Assembly (NCBI RefSeq): GCF_937981295.1
Contig: NZ_CALJPC010000084.1
Span: forward strand, 1 to 25,747
Length of the DNA: 25,747 nt
Direction of reading: 5' to 3'
DNA from: an uncultured Campylobacter sp.
GTDB taxonomy: Bacteria > Campylobacterota > Campylobacteria > Campylobacterales > Campylobacteraceae
Shown: positions 1-7,850 of the stretch, piece by piece
How positions within the stretch are numbered: position 1 is the stretch's first letter
How the letters are laid out: each line of letters opens with the position of its first letter
Program-made: the position numbers and the translations under genes
The notes under the pieces: generated by a model
Databases searched by the model: none
What the model saw: the letters and a program-made list of their open reading frames with translations, nothing else
What the model was told of the DNA's origin: nothing

Positions 1-270
1 GATATATTGGGTTGCTACTTCAAATGCATCGTCATCTTCCGATTCAATACTCCAGCAATCGTATGTGATTATGGGCTCATTGCCGCTTAGGCGATATACA
101 TCCCCTCCGATGATAAGCATATCTCTATCTCTTGCGATTTTTAGCACCTCCATTACATCATCAAATCTCCAAGCGATTCCATAAATTCCGTACTCCTCCC
201 TTAAGCGTATACCGCGCTCCAGCAGATCCTGCGGCACGATATTTACGTAATCTTCATCTATAAATAACAT
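1..270 (-). CDS. Imm40-like immunity protein (partial, C-terminus off the window)
   Basis: An open frame of 90 codons runs from an ATG at 270 to the left edge without a stop, so the C-terminus is missing. The protein starts MLFIDEDYVNIVPQDLLERG and contains the segments YGIAWRFDDVMEVL and IIGGDVYRL, followed by a tyrosine/tryptophan-rich strand (ITYDCWS). The arrangement of AW.F.D, then GGDVY, then Y..W, then A..YI matches my recollection of the Imm40 immunity family of polymorphic-toxin systems. No toxin gene is visible in the window, because the adjoining sequence is beyond the edge. It has no signal peptide, so it is probably cytoplasmic. Two small lipoprotein genes lie directly upstream on the same strand (gap 23 bp), so all three may be co-transcribed. 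The family assignment comes from memory of the motif pattern and is moderately uncertain; that the frame is coding is much more certain. Confidence 0.6.
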   Translation of the reverse strand, partial: MLFIDEDYVNIVPQDLLERGIRLREEYGIYGIAWRFDDVMEVLKIARDRDMLIIGGDVYRLSGNEPIITYDCWSIESEDDDAFEVATQYI

Positions 271-293
271 ATTCGCTTCTTTTAAGTATAATA

Positions 294-623
294 TTATTGC
301 CATCGCCATTTTTCTATATCGTCTTTCTTTACAAAATACTCTTTTTGACCGCAAGGATAGTAAATTTTACACCATTTGCCTTCGCAGGATTGGATAGGGA
401 TGACTATCTTATCATAATAAGCAAATTCCTCTTTATCTTCATAGAAAATTTTACGAATAACGCCATCTTTAAATTTATATATAATTTTTTGATCTATTTT
501 TTCGCCGCATTCGCCGTAAAAGGCACCGTCTTCGTGTTTTGCAAAAGTAATTTTATGCCCTAAAATCGTAGGGCTGCACCCATATAGGCATAATGCGACA
601 AAAGATATAACAAAATTTCTCAT
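294..623 (-). CDS. Small lipoprotein with SH3-like C-terminus (paralogue 1)
   Basis: A 109-residue protein. The N-terminus is a lipoprotein signal: a short hydrophobic stretch ending in the lipobox LYGC, with Cys16 as the predicted lipidated residue. A strong ribosome site (AGGAGG) sits just upstream of the ATG at 623. The C-terminal part has a CEGKWCKIYYPCG segment, then EYFVKKDDIEKW, which resembles the final strands of a bacterial SH3-like domain (W.K[IV]...G..YV.K). The neighbouring upstream gene encodes a clear paralogue with the same C-terminal block, so the pair arose by tandem duplication. The predicted location is membrane-anchored in the periplasm. The function is unknown. Its position next to an Imm40-like gene suggests an accessory cassette, perhaps periplasmic immunity or envelope related, but nothing in the sequence proves that. 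Confidence 0.8.
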   Translation of the reverse strand: MRNFVISFVALCLYGCSPTILGHKITFAKHEDGAFYGECGEKIDQKIIYKFKDGVIRKIFYEDKEEFAYYDKIVIPIQSCEGKWCKIYYPCGQKEYFVKKDDIEKWRWQ

Positions 624-654
624 CTCTCCTCCTACTTAAAATGCGCTCTATCTT

Positions 655-1059
655 TTATTTAGATCCCCAAGTCTTTTGACCGTTAGGCCAAAGTTGCTCT
701 ATCTCATCCTTCTTGACATAATACTCCGTATCGCCGCAAGGATAGTAAATTTTACACCACTTATCGTCACAAGATTCTATCGGAACCATAGTCGATGTGC
801 CATTATAATAGTGAGATAAAGTCTCTACTAGCTTATATTCATATTCACCGCTTTTTTGGCTTTTAGATCTTGAATATATATCTAAAAAATCCTCGGAGCC
901 CCTCGGTATATAAAATTTATCATCAGGTATATAGTCATGAAAAATAAAACCGCAAGTACTTTTATCTGAATTTGTACCCGGAATAAAAAAGCGATTACTT
1001 AGGCTACACCCCGCTAGTAAAGCAACATATGCCAATGATAGCACAACAAATTTATTCAT
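655..1059 (-). CDS. Small lipoprotein with SH3-like C-terminus (paralogue 2)
   Basis: A 134-residue protein with a lipoprotein signal peptide ending in the lipobox LLAGC (Cys18). The ATG at 1059 is preceded by AAAGGAG at good spacing. The C-terminal region contains CDDKWCKIYYPCG and EYYVKKDEIEQLW, nearly identical to the block in the downstream 109-residue paralogue. The middle regions differ more (two Tyr-rich stretches here), so the pair has diverged outside the SH3-like end. The two cysteines flanking the KWCKIYYPC segment are conserved in both copies and could form a disulfide in the periplasm. The gap to the downstream paralogue is 31 bp, consistent with one transcript. The biological role is not recognisable. 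Confidence 0.8.
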   Translation of the reverse strand: MNKFVVLSLAYVALLAGCSLSNRFFIPGTNSDKSTCGFIFHDYIPDDKFYIPRGSEDFLDIYSRSKSQKSGEYEYKLVETLSHYYNGTSTMVPIESCDDKWCKIYYPCGDTEYYVKKDEIEQLWPNGQKTWGSK

Positions 1060-1336
1060 CTCTTTCTCCTTTCTTCTATAATATTTTGTATTGCGTCTTG
1101 TACTTCTTGATGCTTTTGACGCCCCCGCTGGTGAATTTTAGCAAAATATGCGCCTTGTTCATATGGAAAATCCCTAATGCGAAAAAGCCCCTAATAAGAG
1201 TCCTAATATTTCGGAAAAGATTATATCTAAAATAAAAATGAAAGAAGCCCGGAACGACTAAAATTTAAGATAGGTGCCTGCGCGCAAGAACCCAATGCAA
1301 CTAAAAGAAGTGATTGGAACTTAAAGATAGCTTAAT

Positions 1337-1698
1337 TGGTGGAGGTGTGCGGGATTGAACCGCAGTCCGAAAACAAACGACCAAAGCCTCTACATGTTTA
1401 GCAAAAGTGAAGTTCTCGCGCAGGCTCGCTCACTTTCCAAAACGACCCGCCGGCGCAAAGACTAGGATTTCACCCTACGGCTCGTCACGCCGCAGAGCTA
1501 CGCTATCGCAGATTACCCGCCGCCGCGCTTAGATAGTATCGGCGCAGAGCAGGGCTCGACTGGACTTACGCAGCTTTAGCGTAAGCAGGAGCAAATTTAA
1601 CGTTGTTTGCGTTTAAATTTAGTTTGGATTTTATACGCTGTATCCAAAGCGACATGCAGCCTTGACCCATCCGTTCCCGTCGAAGCCAAGTCACCCCC
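1337..1698 (-). ncRNA. ssrA: tmRNA (ssrA)
   Basis: A transfer-messenger RNA that rescues stalled ribosomes. The 5' end on the minus strand reads GGGGGTGACTTGGCTTCGAC, and its first seven bases pair with CACCUCC just before the discriminator A and an encoded CCA at 1337-1339 (one G-U pair). A T-arm-like GGTTCAATCCC is present near the 3' end. The internal reading frame at 1566-1610 encodes the tag ANNVKFAPAYAKAA followed by TAA; I recall this as the Campylobacter tag. The total length of about 362 nt is normal for the family. It lies between the lipoprotein cassette and panB, with its own promoter upstream. Confidence 0.96.
1566..1610 (-). other. tmRNA proteolysis-tag reading frame
   Basis: Fourteen codons plus stop within ssrA, encoding ANNVKFAPAYAKAA then TAA. 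The tag ends in Ala-Ala, the usual ClpXP recognition end. The resume codon is GCA at 1610-1608. Confidence 0.95.
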
Positions 1699-1714
1699 GA
1701 AAGAATGCGCGCGC

Positions 1715-1743
1715 ATTTTACTTCAAAATTTTATAAATGTCAA
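1715..1743 (-). promoter_or_regulatory. Promoter of ssrA
   Basis: On the minus strand TTGACA (1743-1738) is followed by exactly 17 bases and then TAAAAT (1720-1715), a near-consensus sigma70 promoter. Transcription would start about ten bases before the mature 5' end of the tmRNA at 1698, leaving a short leader for RNase P to remove. Confidence 0.75.
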
Positions 1744-1796
1744 ATTCGGCTTATGCTAAAATTGTATCTAAATTTTAACCGAGCAAAGGAGCCAGA

Positions 1797-2594
1797 ATGT
1801 CCAAAATCACGCTTTCTAAATTATATGAGATGAAAAAATCCGGCGAAAAGATCGTGATGATCACTGCCTACGACGCGCTTTTTGCTAAAATTTTCGACGA
1901 CGAGGTCGATATGGTACTCGTAGGCGACAGCCTAAATATGAGCTTCGGCGGGCACTCCGAGACCCTGGGCGCAAGCGTGGAGCAGATGATCTATCACGCG
2001 CGCGCCGTAAGACGGGGGCTAAAGCGAGCGTATATGGTCGTGGATATGCCGTTTTGCTCGTGCGCGACGCCAGAGCTCGCGCTACAAAACTGCGCCAAAG
2101 TCTATGAGAGCACCGGCTGCGACGCCGTTAAGATCGAAGGTGGCGCGCATATGGCAGATACCGTGTCGCTGCTTAATCGAAACGGTATCGCCGTGATGAG
2201 CCACATCGGGCTTAAGCCGCAGTTTTCGCGCTTTGCGGGCGGCTACAAGGTAAGCGGACGCGGAGAGGAGGGTGCGCGCGAGGTCTTAAACGACGCTAGA
2301 GCGCTTGTCGAGGCGGGCGCGGTGCTGCTGCTAGTAGAGGGCACGATCTCTGCGGTCGCAAATCAAGTGGCGCTCGGCACCGACGTGCCCGTCATCGGCA
2401 TCGGCGCGGGCGCGGGCATAGACGGACAGGTGCTCGTGTGGAGCGATATGTGCGGATTTTTCACGGAGTTTCGGCCGAAATTCGTTAAGCGCTATTTAGA
2501 CGGCGCCGAGCTGGTAAAAGGCGCGGTGCGCGAATACGCGCGCGAAGTCAAAGAGGGGGGCTTTCCGAGCGAGGAGTTTGAATATAAGCAATAA
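1797..2594 (+). CDS. panB: 3-methyl-2-oxobutanoate hydroxymethyltransferase PanB
   Basis: Transfers a hydroxymethyl group from methylene-tetrahydrofolate to alpha-ketoisovalerate, giving ketopantoate, the first step of pantothenate (coenzyme A) synthesis in the cytoplasm. The 265-residue protein is full length for the family and shows all hallmark segments: ITAYDALFAKIF near the start, VGDSL (Mg-binding Asp44), VDMPF (Asp83), VKIEGG (Lys112, Glu114), the GGYKVSGRG loop at about 148-156, catalytic Glu181 in LLVEGT, and IGIGAGAGIDGQVLV near the C-terminus. The ATG at 1797 follows AAAGGAG. panC and panD are not in this window, so it is not in a pan operon here. The next gene is 428 bp away. Confidence 0.97.
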   Translation: MSKITLSKLYEMKKSGEKIVMITAYDALFAKIFDDEVDMVLVGDSLNMSFGGHSETLGASVEQMIYHARAVRRGLKRAYMVVDMPFCSCATPELALQNCAKVYESTGCDAVKIEGGAHMADTVSLLNRNGIAVMSHIGLKPQFSRFAGGYKVSGRGEEGAREVLNDARALVEAGAVLLLVEGTISAVANQVALGTDVPVIGIGAGAGIDGQVLVWSDMCGFFTEFRPKFVKRYLDGAELVKGAVREYAREVKEGGFPSEEFEYKQ

Positions 2595-3022
2595 CGGGAT
2601 TTTGGGCTAAATTTTAAAATTTACGCGCTGAAATTCTAACGATAAAGCCCCGCTTGCCTTAAAACAATGCTTCGTTTTCGCACGTCGCAAGCTACGTAAA
2701 CAGCTCGCCAGCTTGCGAAGCTTGAAATTTATTCCGCGAGAGCGATTGCGAGCGCTTTAGCTAGTGTGAGAGATCGCAGGCGCTTTGGGCGGATACTCTG
2801 CGCGGTATTTTATACGGGCGGCGTCGCGCGAGAGTTTGCGCGCTTCTGCAAGCGGGTGCTATTTCTGTCGCCGACTGCAATGCGCGAGCGCTTTTCATGA
2901 ATGCTCGCGCGCCCGCAGCTCTAAAATACGCTACGAGCGCTAAATTTTACGCACGTAGCCGTAGAATTCTGGCATAGACCAGCCGTCAGGCCTAAACGGC
3001 TTATAAAATTTAAGGAGAAAAT
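2595..3022 (+). other. Intergenic region, no gene seen
   Basis: 428 bp without a convincing frame. It is GC-rich with scattered AAATTT words and an 8-bp inverted repeat GCGCGAGC / GCTCGCGC (2882-2889 and 2903-2910, 13-base loop). The repeat has no T-tract after it, so it is not a classical terminator. The last bases hold the ribosome site AAGGAG for the gene at 3023. Confidence 0.6.
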
Positions 3023-3697
3023 TTGGCTAAAGCTTTAAAAACCTTCATAGCCGCAGTTCTGGGTTTGCTCTTTTGTGTAAAGGTACTACCGATTTTGGCG
3101 GTATTTTTTGCGTTTAATTCTTTCTTTGATAAAGATGATATGGAGCTGGATAAAGCCCCGTTAATGCAAAATTACGAGCAAAATCGCGAGAAATTTTTGG
3201 ATCTGTTAGCTTTTGCAGGTCGCAACTTCCCTAAAAATTCGCGCGTCATGATCGAAAGTGCCTACGGCGATGAGTATATTTGGATATATATGGACGGCAA
3301 TAAGACGAAATTTTACTCAAATTCTATTTTCAAAGATAATGCGCCGAGCATAGGCGAGGGGTTAAAGCTCATTGGCTGGGACAAAAAGACGTTCGGGGAG
3401 CTAAAGTCAAAGCTCGCGGCGATAAACGCTAGAACTATCGTGCTAAATAGAAGCGGCGATAACCGAGTACCTTGGGCGAGCATCACCTACAGCTATATGG
3501 AGCACTTTGCCGATAGCTATGAGTTTTATGTTCTCAATAGTCCAAAACTCGCCGAGCTATATGCCAAGGGCTGCTCGAAAAAATTTCAAAGCGACGGCGT
3601 AGTATTTTTATACGCAATTGAAATATCAGATTATAGAGTGCTTTGTAAGAGTGACGACGACAATAAAAGTGTCTTGATCAAAGAGAGCGATCGATAA
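3023..3697 (+). CDS. Membrane-anchored protein of unknown function
   Basis: A 224-residue protein starting at a TTG codon chosen because AAGGAG lies at 3012-3017 with normal spacing and the hydrophobic N-terminus begins right there. Residues about 5-36 form one long hydrophobic segment (IAAVLGLLFCVKVLPILAVF), a signal anchor, followed by a charged stretch (DKDDMELDK) and a soluble region of about 185 residues with mixed alpha/beta composition. I recognise no family or catalytic motif. It stands alone between panB and ruvB, flanked by 428 bp and 930 bp spacers, so operon context gives no clue. Composition resembles the neighbouring chromosome. A periplasmic or membrane-associated role is the most that can be inferred. 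Confidence 0.8.
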   Translation: MAKALKTFIAAVLGLLFCVKVLPILAVFFAFNSFFDKDDMELDKAPLMQNYEQNREKFLDLLAFAGRNFPKNSRVMIESAYGDEYIWIYMDGNKTKFYSNSIFKDNAPSIGEGLKLIGWDKKTFGELKSKLAAINARTIVLNRSGDNRVPWASITYSYMEHFADSYEFYVLNSPKLAELYAKGCSKKFQSDGVVFLYAIEISDYRVLCKSDDDNKSVLIKESDR

Positions 3698-4627
3698 GGC
3701 GTCGTGAGATTCACGGCTAAATTTAATCGCCCGAGCCCGCGTTAAGCTTAGCGGTAAATTTTACAATCCGCGCCGAATTCCAAGCAGTCGCGAAAGACAA
3801 AACTCCGCGCGAAATTTTATCCAGCCGTGCAAGCGCGCAAGTTAGATTTTGCATAAAATTCTACACAGAATTTCTTGCAAAATTTTAACCGATTGTGTGA
3901 GATAAAATTCTAGCCGGCTGCGCGCCGCAAAGCTTGAAGCATAGAATTTAAAGCCTCGCTGCCGTAAAAGCGAAATTCGCATTAAAATTCTACGAGACAA
4001 AATTTTGCCGCAAAATTTCGCTGCAAAATTCTAGGCGTCGAATTTAATATCGCAAAATTCCAGCGCCAAATTTTACGTCGTAAAATTCCGTGCGTATTTT
4101 TCAATTGGCTAAATTTCGCTCTTTAATTCTGTGCGCTATGATTCTGCCAAGTTTATTCCGTCTCTCGCAAACTCTGCGGCTAGCTTCAAATTTGTGCGTT
4201 AAAATTCCGCTCGCAGCATCTTGTGCGTATTTCATGAATTTTATGCGTTAAAATTCTACGCTGCGCAGTGGGGCTTTGCGGCAATGGCTTCCGCGCAAAG
4301 CTTTAAATTCTGCAAGTTAAAATTCCGCGCCGTAAAATTTAGCGCAGTTAGCGACCCGCGCGCTGTTTGGGAGCCACTACGACAAAATTTCACACTTAAG
4401 GCATAGCGGGCGTAGCGGCATGAGCATAGCCTTAAAACGTCGCGCTAAAATTTCGCAGTCTTTTGCGACGGGTGCTCTGCTTTTTAGCCCCAGCCCTAAA
4501 CGCGTACCGTAAAATTCTGCGCGGCAAATTTTATTCCGCCCGCAAAGATCCGTCCCTTTAAAATTGTCAAAATTTAGCCATTTTTCGCTACACTTGCTAA
4601 AATTTTAAAAACGATTAAAGAGAGATT
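3698..4627 (+). repeat. Long spacer filled with AAAATTC/AAATTT micro-repeats
   Basis: 930 bp with no believable gene; the only frame of note (4221-4406) has no ribosome site and consists of the repeat words. From about 3716 to 4585 the sequence is a chain of AAAATTC, AAATTTT or GAATTT words every 13-20 bases, separated by GC-rich spacers in which GCGCCG, CGCGC and GCAG recur (for example AAAATTCCGCGCCG near 4319 and AAAATTCTGCGCGG near 4510). Spacing is irregular, so it is not a tandem array in the strict sense. Similar words recur at 22791-23323 and inside napL and tupC. Confidence 0.65.
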
Positions 4628-5644
4628 ATGGACAGAATTGTAGAGATCGAAAAGATGCAGCTTGATGAGAGCGTGGAGAGTTCGCTGCGCCCGTCGAGCT
4701 TCGAGGATTACGTTGGGCAGGAGAAGATCAAATCAAACCTCGCTATCGCGATCGCCGCGGCGAAAAAGCGCGCCGACGTGCTCGATCACGTGCTTTTCTA
4801 CGGGCCGCCGGGGCTCGGTAAAACCACGCTGGCGCATATCATCGCCGCTCAGATGGGCGCCGCTATCAAGGTCACCGCCGCGCCGATGATCGAAAAGGCG
4901 GGCGATCTGGCGGCGATTTTAACGAACCTGCAAAGCGGCGACGTGCTTTTCATCGACGAGATCCACCGCCTAAGCCCCGCGATCGAGGAGGTGCTGTATT
5001 CGGCGATGGAGGACTTCCGCCTCGACATCATCATCGGCTCGGGTCCCGCCGCGCAGACTATCAAGATCGACATTCCGCACTTTACGCTCATCGGCGCCAC
5101 GACGCGAGCGGGCATGATCTCCGCGCCGCTGCGGGATCGCTTCGGCATGCAGTTTCGCTTGCAGTTTTACACGCACGCCGAGCTTGCGCGGATAGTGCAG
5201 ATCGCTTCTGTTAAACTCGGGAAGGAGAGCGCAGCCGACGCCAGCGCCGAGATCGCGCGTCGCTCCCGCGGTACTCCGCGTATTGCGCTGAGGTTGCTGC
5301 GCCGCATACGCGATTTTGCCGAGGTGCGCGACGAGGGCGCTATCTCGCACGATCGAGCACGCGAAGGGCTTGAGGCGCTGGGCGTGGACGAGCAGGGCTT
5401 TGACGAGATGGATATAAAATATTTGGAAATTTTATTTGACGCCAAGCGCCGTGCCTTGGGGCTTAGCACGATCGCGGCGGCGCTTAGCGAGGATGAGGGC
5501 ACGATCGAGGACGTCATCGAGCCCTATCTGCTCGCTAACGGCTACATCGAAAAGACCGCCAAAGGCCGCATCGCAACCGATAAGGCGCGCGAGGCGCTCG
5601 GTCGCGTGCTAAGGACTGCGGAGAGAAATCTGTTTGAGGAGTGA
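4628..5644 (+). CDS. ruvB: Holliday junction branch-migration ATPase RuvB
   Basis: The AAA+ motor that, with RuvA, drives branch migration of Holliday junctions in recombination and repair. At 338 residues it is the usual length. Visible motifs: N-terminal RPSSFEDYVGQ, Walker A GPPGLGKTT (59-67), Walker B LFIDEIHR (Asp110, Glu111), sensor 1 in GATTRAG (157-162), the arginine finger in PLRDRFG (Arg169), sensor 2 around GTPRIALRLLRR, and the C-terminal winged-helix domain GLSTIAAALSEDEGTIEDV. The ATG at 4628 follows AAAGAGAG. The gene is isolated from ruvA and ruvC. Codon use is GC-rich compared with the AT-rich flanks, as expected for a conserved housekeeping gene. Confidence 0.98.
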   Translation: MDRIVEIEKMQLDESVESSLRPSSFEDYVGQEKIKSNLAIAIAAAKKRADVLDHVLFYGPPGLGKTTLAHIIAAQMGAAIKVTAAPMIEKAGDLAAILTNLQSGDVLFIDEIHRLSPAIEEVLYSAMEDFRLDIIIGSGPAAQTIKIDIPHFTLIGATTRAGMISAPLRDRFGMQFRLQFYTHAELARIVQIASVKLGKESAADASAEIARRSRGTPRIALRLLRRIRDFAEVRDEGAISHDRAREGLEALGVDEQGFDEMDIKYLEILFDAKRRALGLSTIAAALSEDEGTIEDVIEPYLLANGYIEKTAKGRIATDKAREALGRVLRTAERNLFEE

Positions 5645-5985
5645 TCTGCGAGTTTAAAATTTAATCGGGCTCGGCGGGCGCTTAAAATATATTTCTATCG
5701 GCCTGCCTCCATTTAAACAGACTTTGCGGCTGCCTAGTAATGTGTGTGCCACGCGTCGCGCGAGGGTTGTTTTGCTCGGCGGGCGCTTGAGCATGCACTT
5801 TGTGCCAGCCCGCCGCCTTTAGACTTTTAAATTTTACTTCGAAATTTTAATAAACACACCCGTTGCGTCGTCGCACGCTATATATGCGAGAACGCCGCTC
5901 GTAAATTTTATGAAATTTCAAAATTTAATCGAAATCTGATAAAAAAATTTATAAAATATGTCATCAAATTTCAAAAGGATAAAAT
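5645..5985 (+). other. Intergenic region, no gene seen
   Basis: 341 bp between ruvB and the AI-2E-family gene. It is GC-rich at first and then AT-rich from about 5820 onward. The AT-rich end (ATAAAATATG around 5951-5960) probably contains the promoter of the next gene. A ribosome site AAAAGGAT lies at 5973-5980. Confidence 0.5.
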
Positions 5986-7389
5986 TTGCCGACGCCAAAA
6001 GACAACGCCGCAAGCCGCAATGAAAACCTGGCTGAAAAGATAGCTCAAAATAACGCTGAGAATAACGCTAAAGGCGAGGCTCAAAATTTCACCGAAAATC
6101 AGACTGTAAATAACGCTGAAGGTAAAATCGAAGCCGCCGCCGAAAAAAGAGCCAAAACCGCCGCCGAAAATCAAAGCAAAAACCGGATCGAAACCGACAA
6201 AGCCTCGTCCGCTGGTGCTTCCGCGTTAGGCGACGCCGCCGAAGCTAACGAAACCTTCTCGGCTAATGCTTCCGCGCTAGGCGCCGCTGCCGCTTCGGGA
6301 GCTGCTGCGGGTGTGAAAGCAGGTCTTGCCAAGGCTAGTGGGCGCGCGAAAACGAACAAGATATTTTTTATCGGCGCAACCTTGCTGATGTTTTGCTGTG
6401 TGATCTATCTGTTTTCGCCGTTTTTGATGGTGATCGCAATCGGCGTGCTGATGGCGGTGGCGACCTCGGGTCTGCACGCTAAAGTAACGAAGCTGTGTCG
6501 CGGCAGGCGCACGCTAGCCTCGGTGCTTAGCCTGTTTTTGCTCTGCGCGCTTTTTTTCGTACCCTTCATCTACGCAGTGATCGAGATCGCCAAAAACGCC
6601 GCGAGCTTCGATATGGCGCGCCTAAACGATGCACTTAGCTATGTTCAGAGCCTAAACATCAAGCTGCCCGGGCCTTTTGAAAAATTTGATACGCAGTTTC
6701 GCTCGTTTTTGGCAAACCTAGACGTCGCGGGCCTAGCGAAGCAGATCATCTCATACCTCTCGGTTGTCGGAAAGTCTAGCGCGAAATTTATCGTCGATAT
6801 GGTGCTTATCGTCGTGTTTTGCTTTTTTGCATACCTCTACGGCGAGAGCTTCAAGCGCTTTTTCAAAAAAATTCTACCCGTCGAGCCCGCGCAGATCGAT
6901 TACATATTTTCCGAGACGGCAAATACGATGAGCGTCGTGTTTTACTCGACCATCTTCAACGCCGTATTGCAGGGCTTTTTGTTTTCGATCATCGCGGGGA
7001 TCTTCGGCTTTGACGCGCTGCTGATGGGGGTGCTTTTCGCCTTCTGCTCGCTCATCCCTGCAGTCGGCGGTGCGCTCATCTATGTACCCACTGCGCTATA
7101 CGTGCTAGCGGGGGGCAGCACCTCGGGCGCGATCGTGATAATGGCGTATTGCGTGATACTGATCTCGACGCTAGCGGATAGCTTCGTAAAGCCGCTCGTG
7201 ATCAAATTTATCAACTCGCGCCTGGTCGAAAACCCCGCAAACATCAACGAGATGCTGATCTTCTTCTCGATGCTTTCGGGCATCAGCACGTTTGGGTTCT
7301 GGGGCGTGATCTTGGGGCCCGCGATTTTAACGCTATTTATCGCGGTGCTAAATTTATACGACTATCTAAAAAAGATAGAATTCGAGTAG
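5986..7389 (+). CDS. AI-2E/PerM-family membrane transporter with low-complexity N-terminal extension
   Basis: A 467-residue protein. Residues about 123-467 form an AI-2E transporter (PerM/TqsA, formerly UPF0118) domain: an N-terminal pair of membrane helices (FFIGATLLMFCCVIYLFSPF), a third near 170-195, a soluble middle section, and a C-terminal bundle ending GFWGVILGPAILTLFIAVLN, the characteristic end of the family. Members export small molecules or act as antiporters; the substrate here is unknown. Residues 1-122 are unusual: a hydrophilic, Asn/Ala/Glu-rich tail (NNAENNAKG, VNNAEGK) followed by an Ala/Ser/Gly-rich imperfect duplication (AGASALGDAAEA versus ANASALGAAAAS). This tail is absent from typical family members of about 340-370 residues. 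The start is TTG at 5986 with AAAAGGAT upstream; no other start lies between the tail and the first helix that would suit the domain. Confidence 0.85.
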   Translation: MPTPKDNAASRNENLAEKIAQNNAENNAKGEAQNFTENQTVNNAEGKIEAAAEKRAKTAAENQSKNRIETDKASSAGASALGDAAEANETFSANASALGAAAASGAAAGVKAGLAKASGRAKTNKIFFIGATLLMFCCVIYLFSPFLMVIAIGVLMAVATSGLHAKVTKLCRGRRTLASVLSLFLLCALFFVPFIYAVIEIAKNAASFDMARLNDALSYVQSLNIKLPGPFEKFDTQFRSFLANLDVAGLAKQIISYLSVVGKSSAKFIVDMVLIVVFCFFAYLYGESFKRFFKKILPVEPAQIDYIFSETANTMSVVFYSTIFNAVLQGFLFSIIAGIFGFDALLMGVLFAFCSLIPAVGGALIYVPTALYVLAGGSTSGAIVIMAYCVILISTLADSFVKPLVIKFINSRLVENPANINEMLIFFSMLSGISTFGFWGVILGPAILTLFIAVLNLYDYLKKIEFE

Positions 7390-7454
7390 GGCTTGCGTCG
7401 CTGGGCGCTTTTAAATTTATGAAAATGCCGCCCGTAAAGCGCAATACCTAACAT

Positions 7455-7488
7455 GTCCTGGCGGCTTTTTCGTCCTGGCGGCTTTTTG
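7455..7488 (+). repeat. 17-bp tandem duplication
   Basis: Two adjacent copies of GTCCTGGCGGCTTTTT plus one variable base (7455-7471 and 7472-7488), 16 of 17 bases identical. Each copy ends in a T5 run. No function is evident. Confidence 0.9.
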
Positions 7489-7820
7489 TCCGTTCGCGCT
7501 CTTGCGCGGGCTTAAAGGCTTTAAATTTAAAGGCAAATTTTAATTTCAGCGCACCGCTAACTCTCTTTGAGTGCCCGCAGTATAAATTTTAAAATTTAGC
7601 TTTGGCGCGGAATTTCTATGCCTAGGAATTTTAAAATTTATGCTCTTGTTTTGAAATTTAAAAAATTCTTATCTATGCCGCAAGGACCGTGTGTCTAACG
7701 AAGGACCGCGATACTAGGGAGTAAATACTCGCGATAAATTTAGCGTGTTTGATGGCGGCCGAGCTAAGCTCGATGTTTTACTGCGGCGCATCTCAGGCTA
7801 CGCGCGGAAGTAGTTTATAT

Positions 7821-7850
7821 CGGCGGTAGGCGCCCCTGCCGCCGTTTTTT
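7821..7850 (+). terminator. Rho-independent terminator
   Basis: CGGCGGTAGG, loop CGCC, CCTGCCGCCG, then TTTTTT: a 10-bp stem with one G-T pair followed by six T on the plus strand. It lies 430 bp past the AI-2E-family stop at 7389, so it either ends a long 3' region or belongs to an unannotated short transcript just upstream. Confidence 0.8.

Noticed and set aside
2882..2910. 8-bp inverted repeat as a terminator between panB and the next gene
   Set aside because: 13-base loop, no following T-tract, and nearly 300 bp after panB.
3698..4627. Possible CRISPR-like array because of regularly spaced words
   Set aside because: Repeat units are only 6-8 bp, spacing is irregular (13-20 bp) and there is no conserved repeat of 23 bp or more.
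4849..5517. Several antisense frames opposite ruvB
   Set aside because: ruvB is complete with all motifs; the antisense frames are a by-product of GC-rich codon use and have no start signals.
5971..6174. Minus-strand Gly/Phe/Leu-rich frame opposite the AI-2E-family N-terminus
   Set aside because: Complement of the Asn/Ala/Glu low-complexity tail; the plus-strand frame continues into a clear transporter domain and has the ribosome site.
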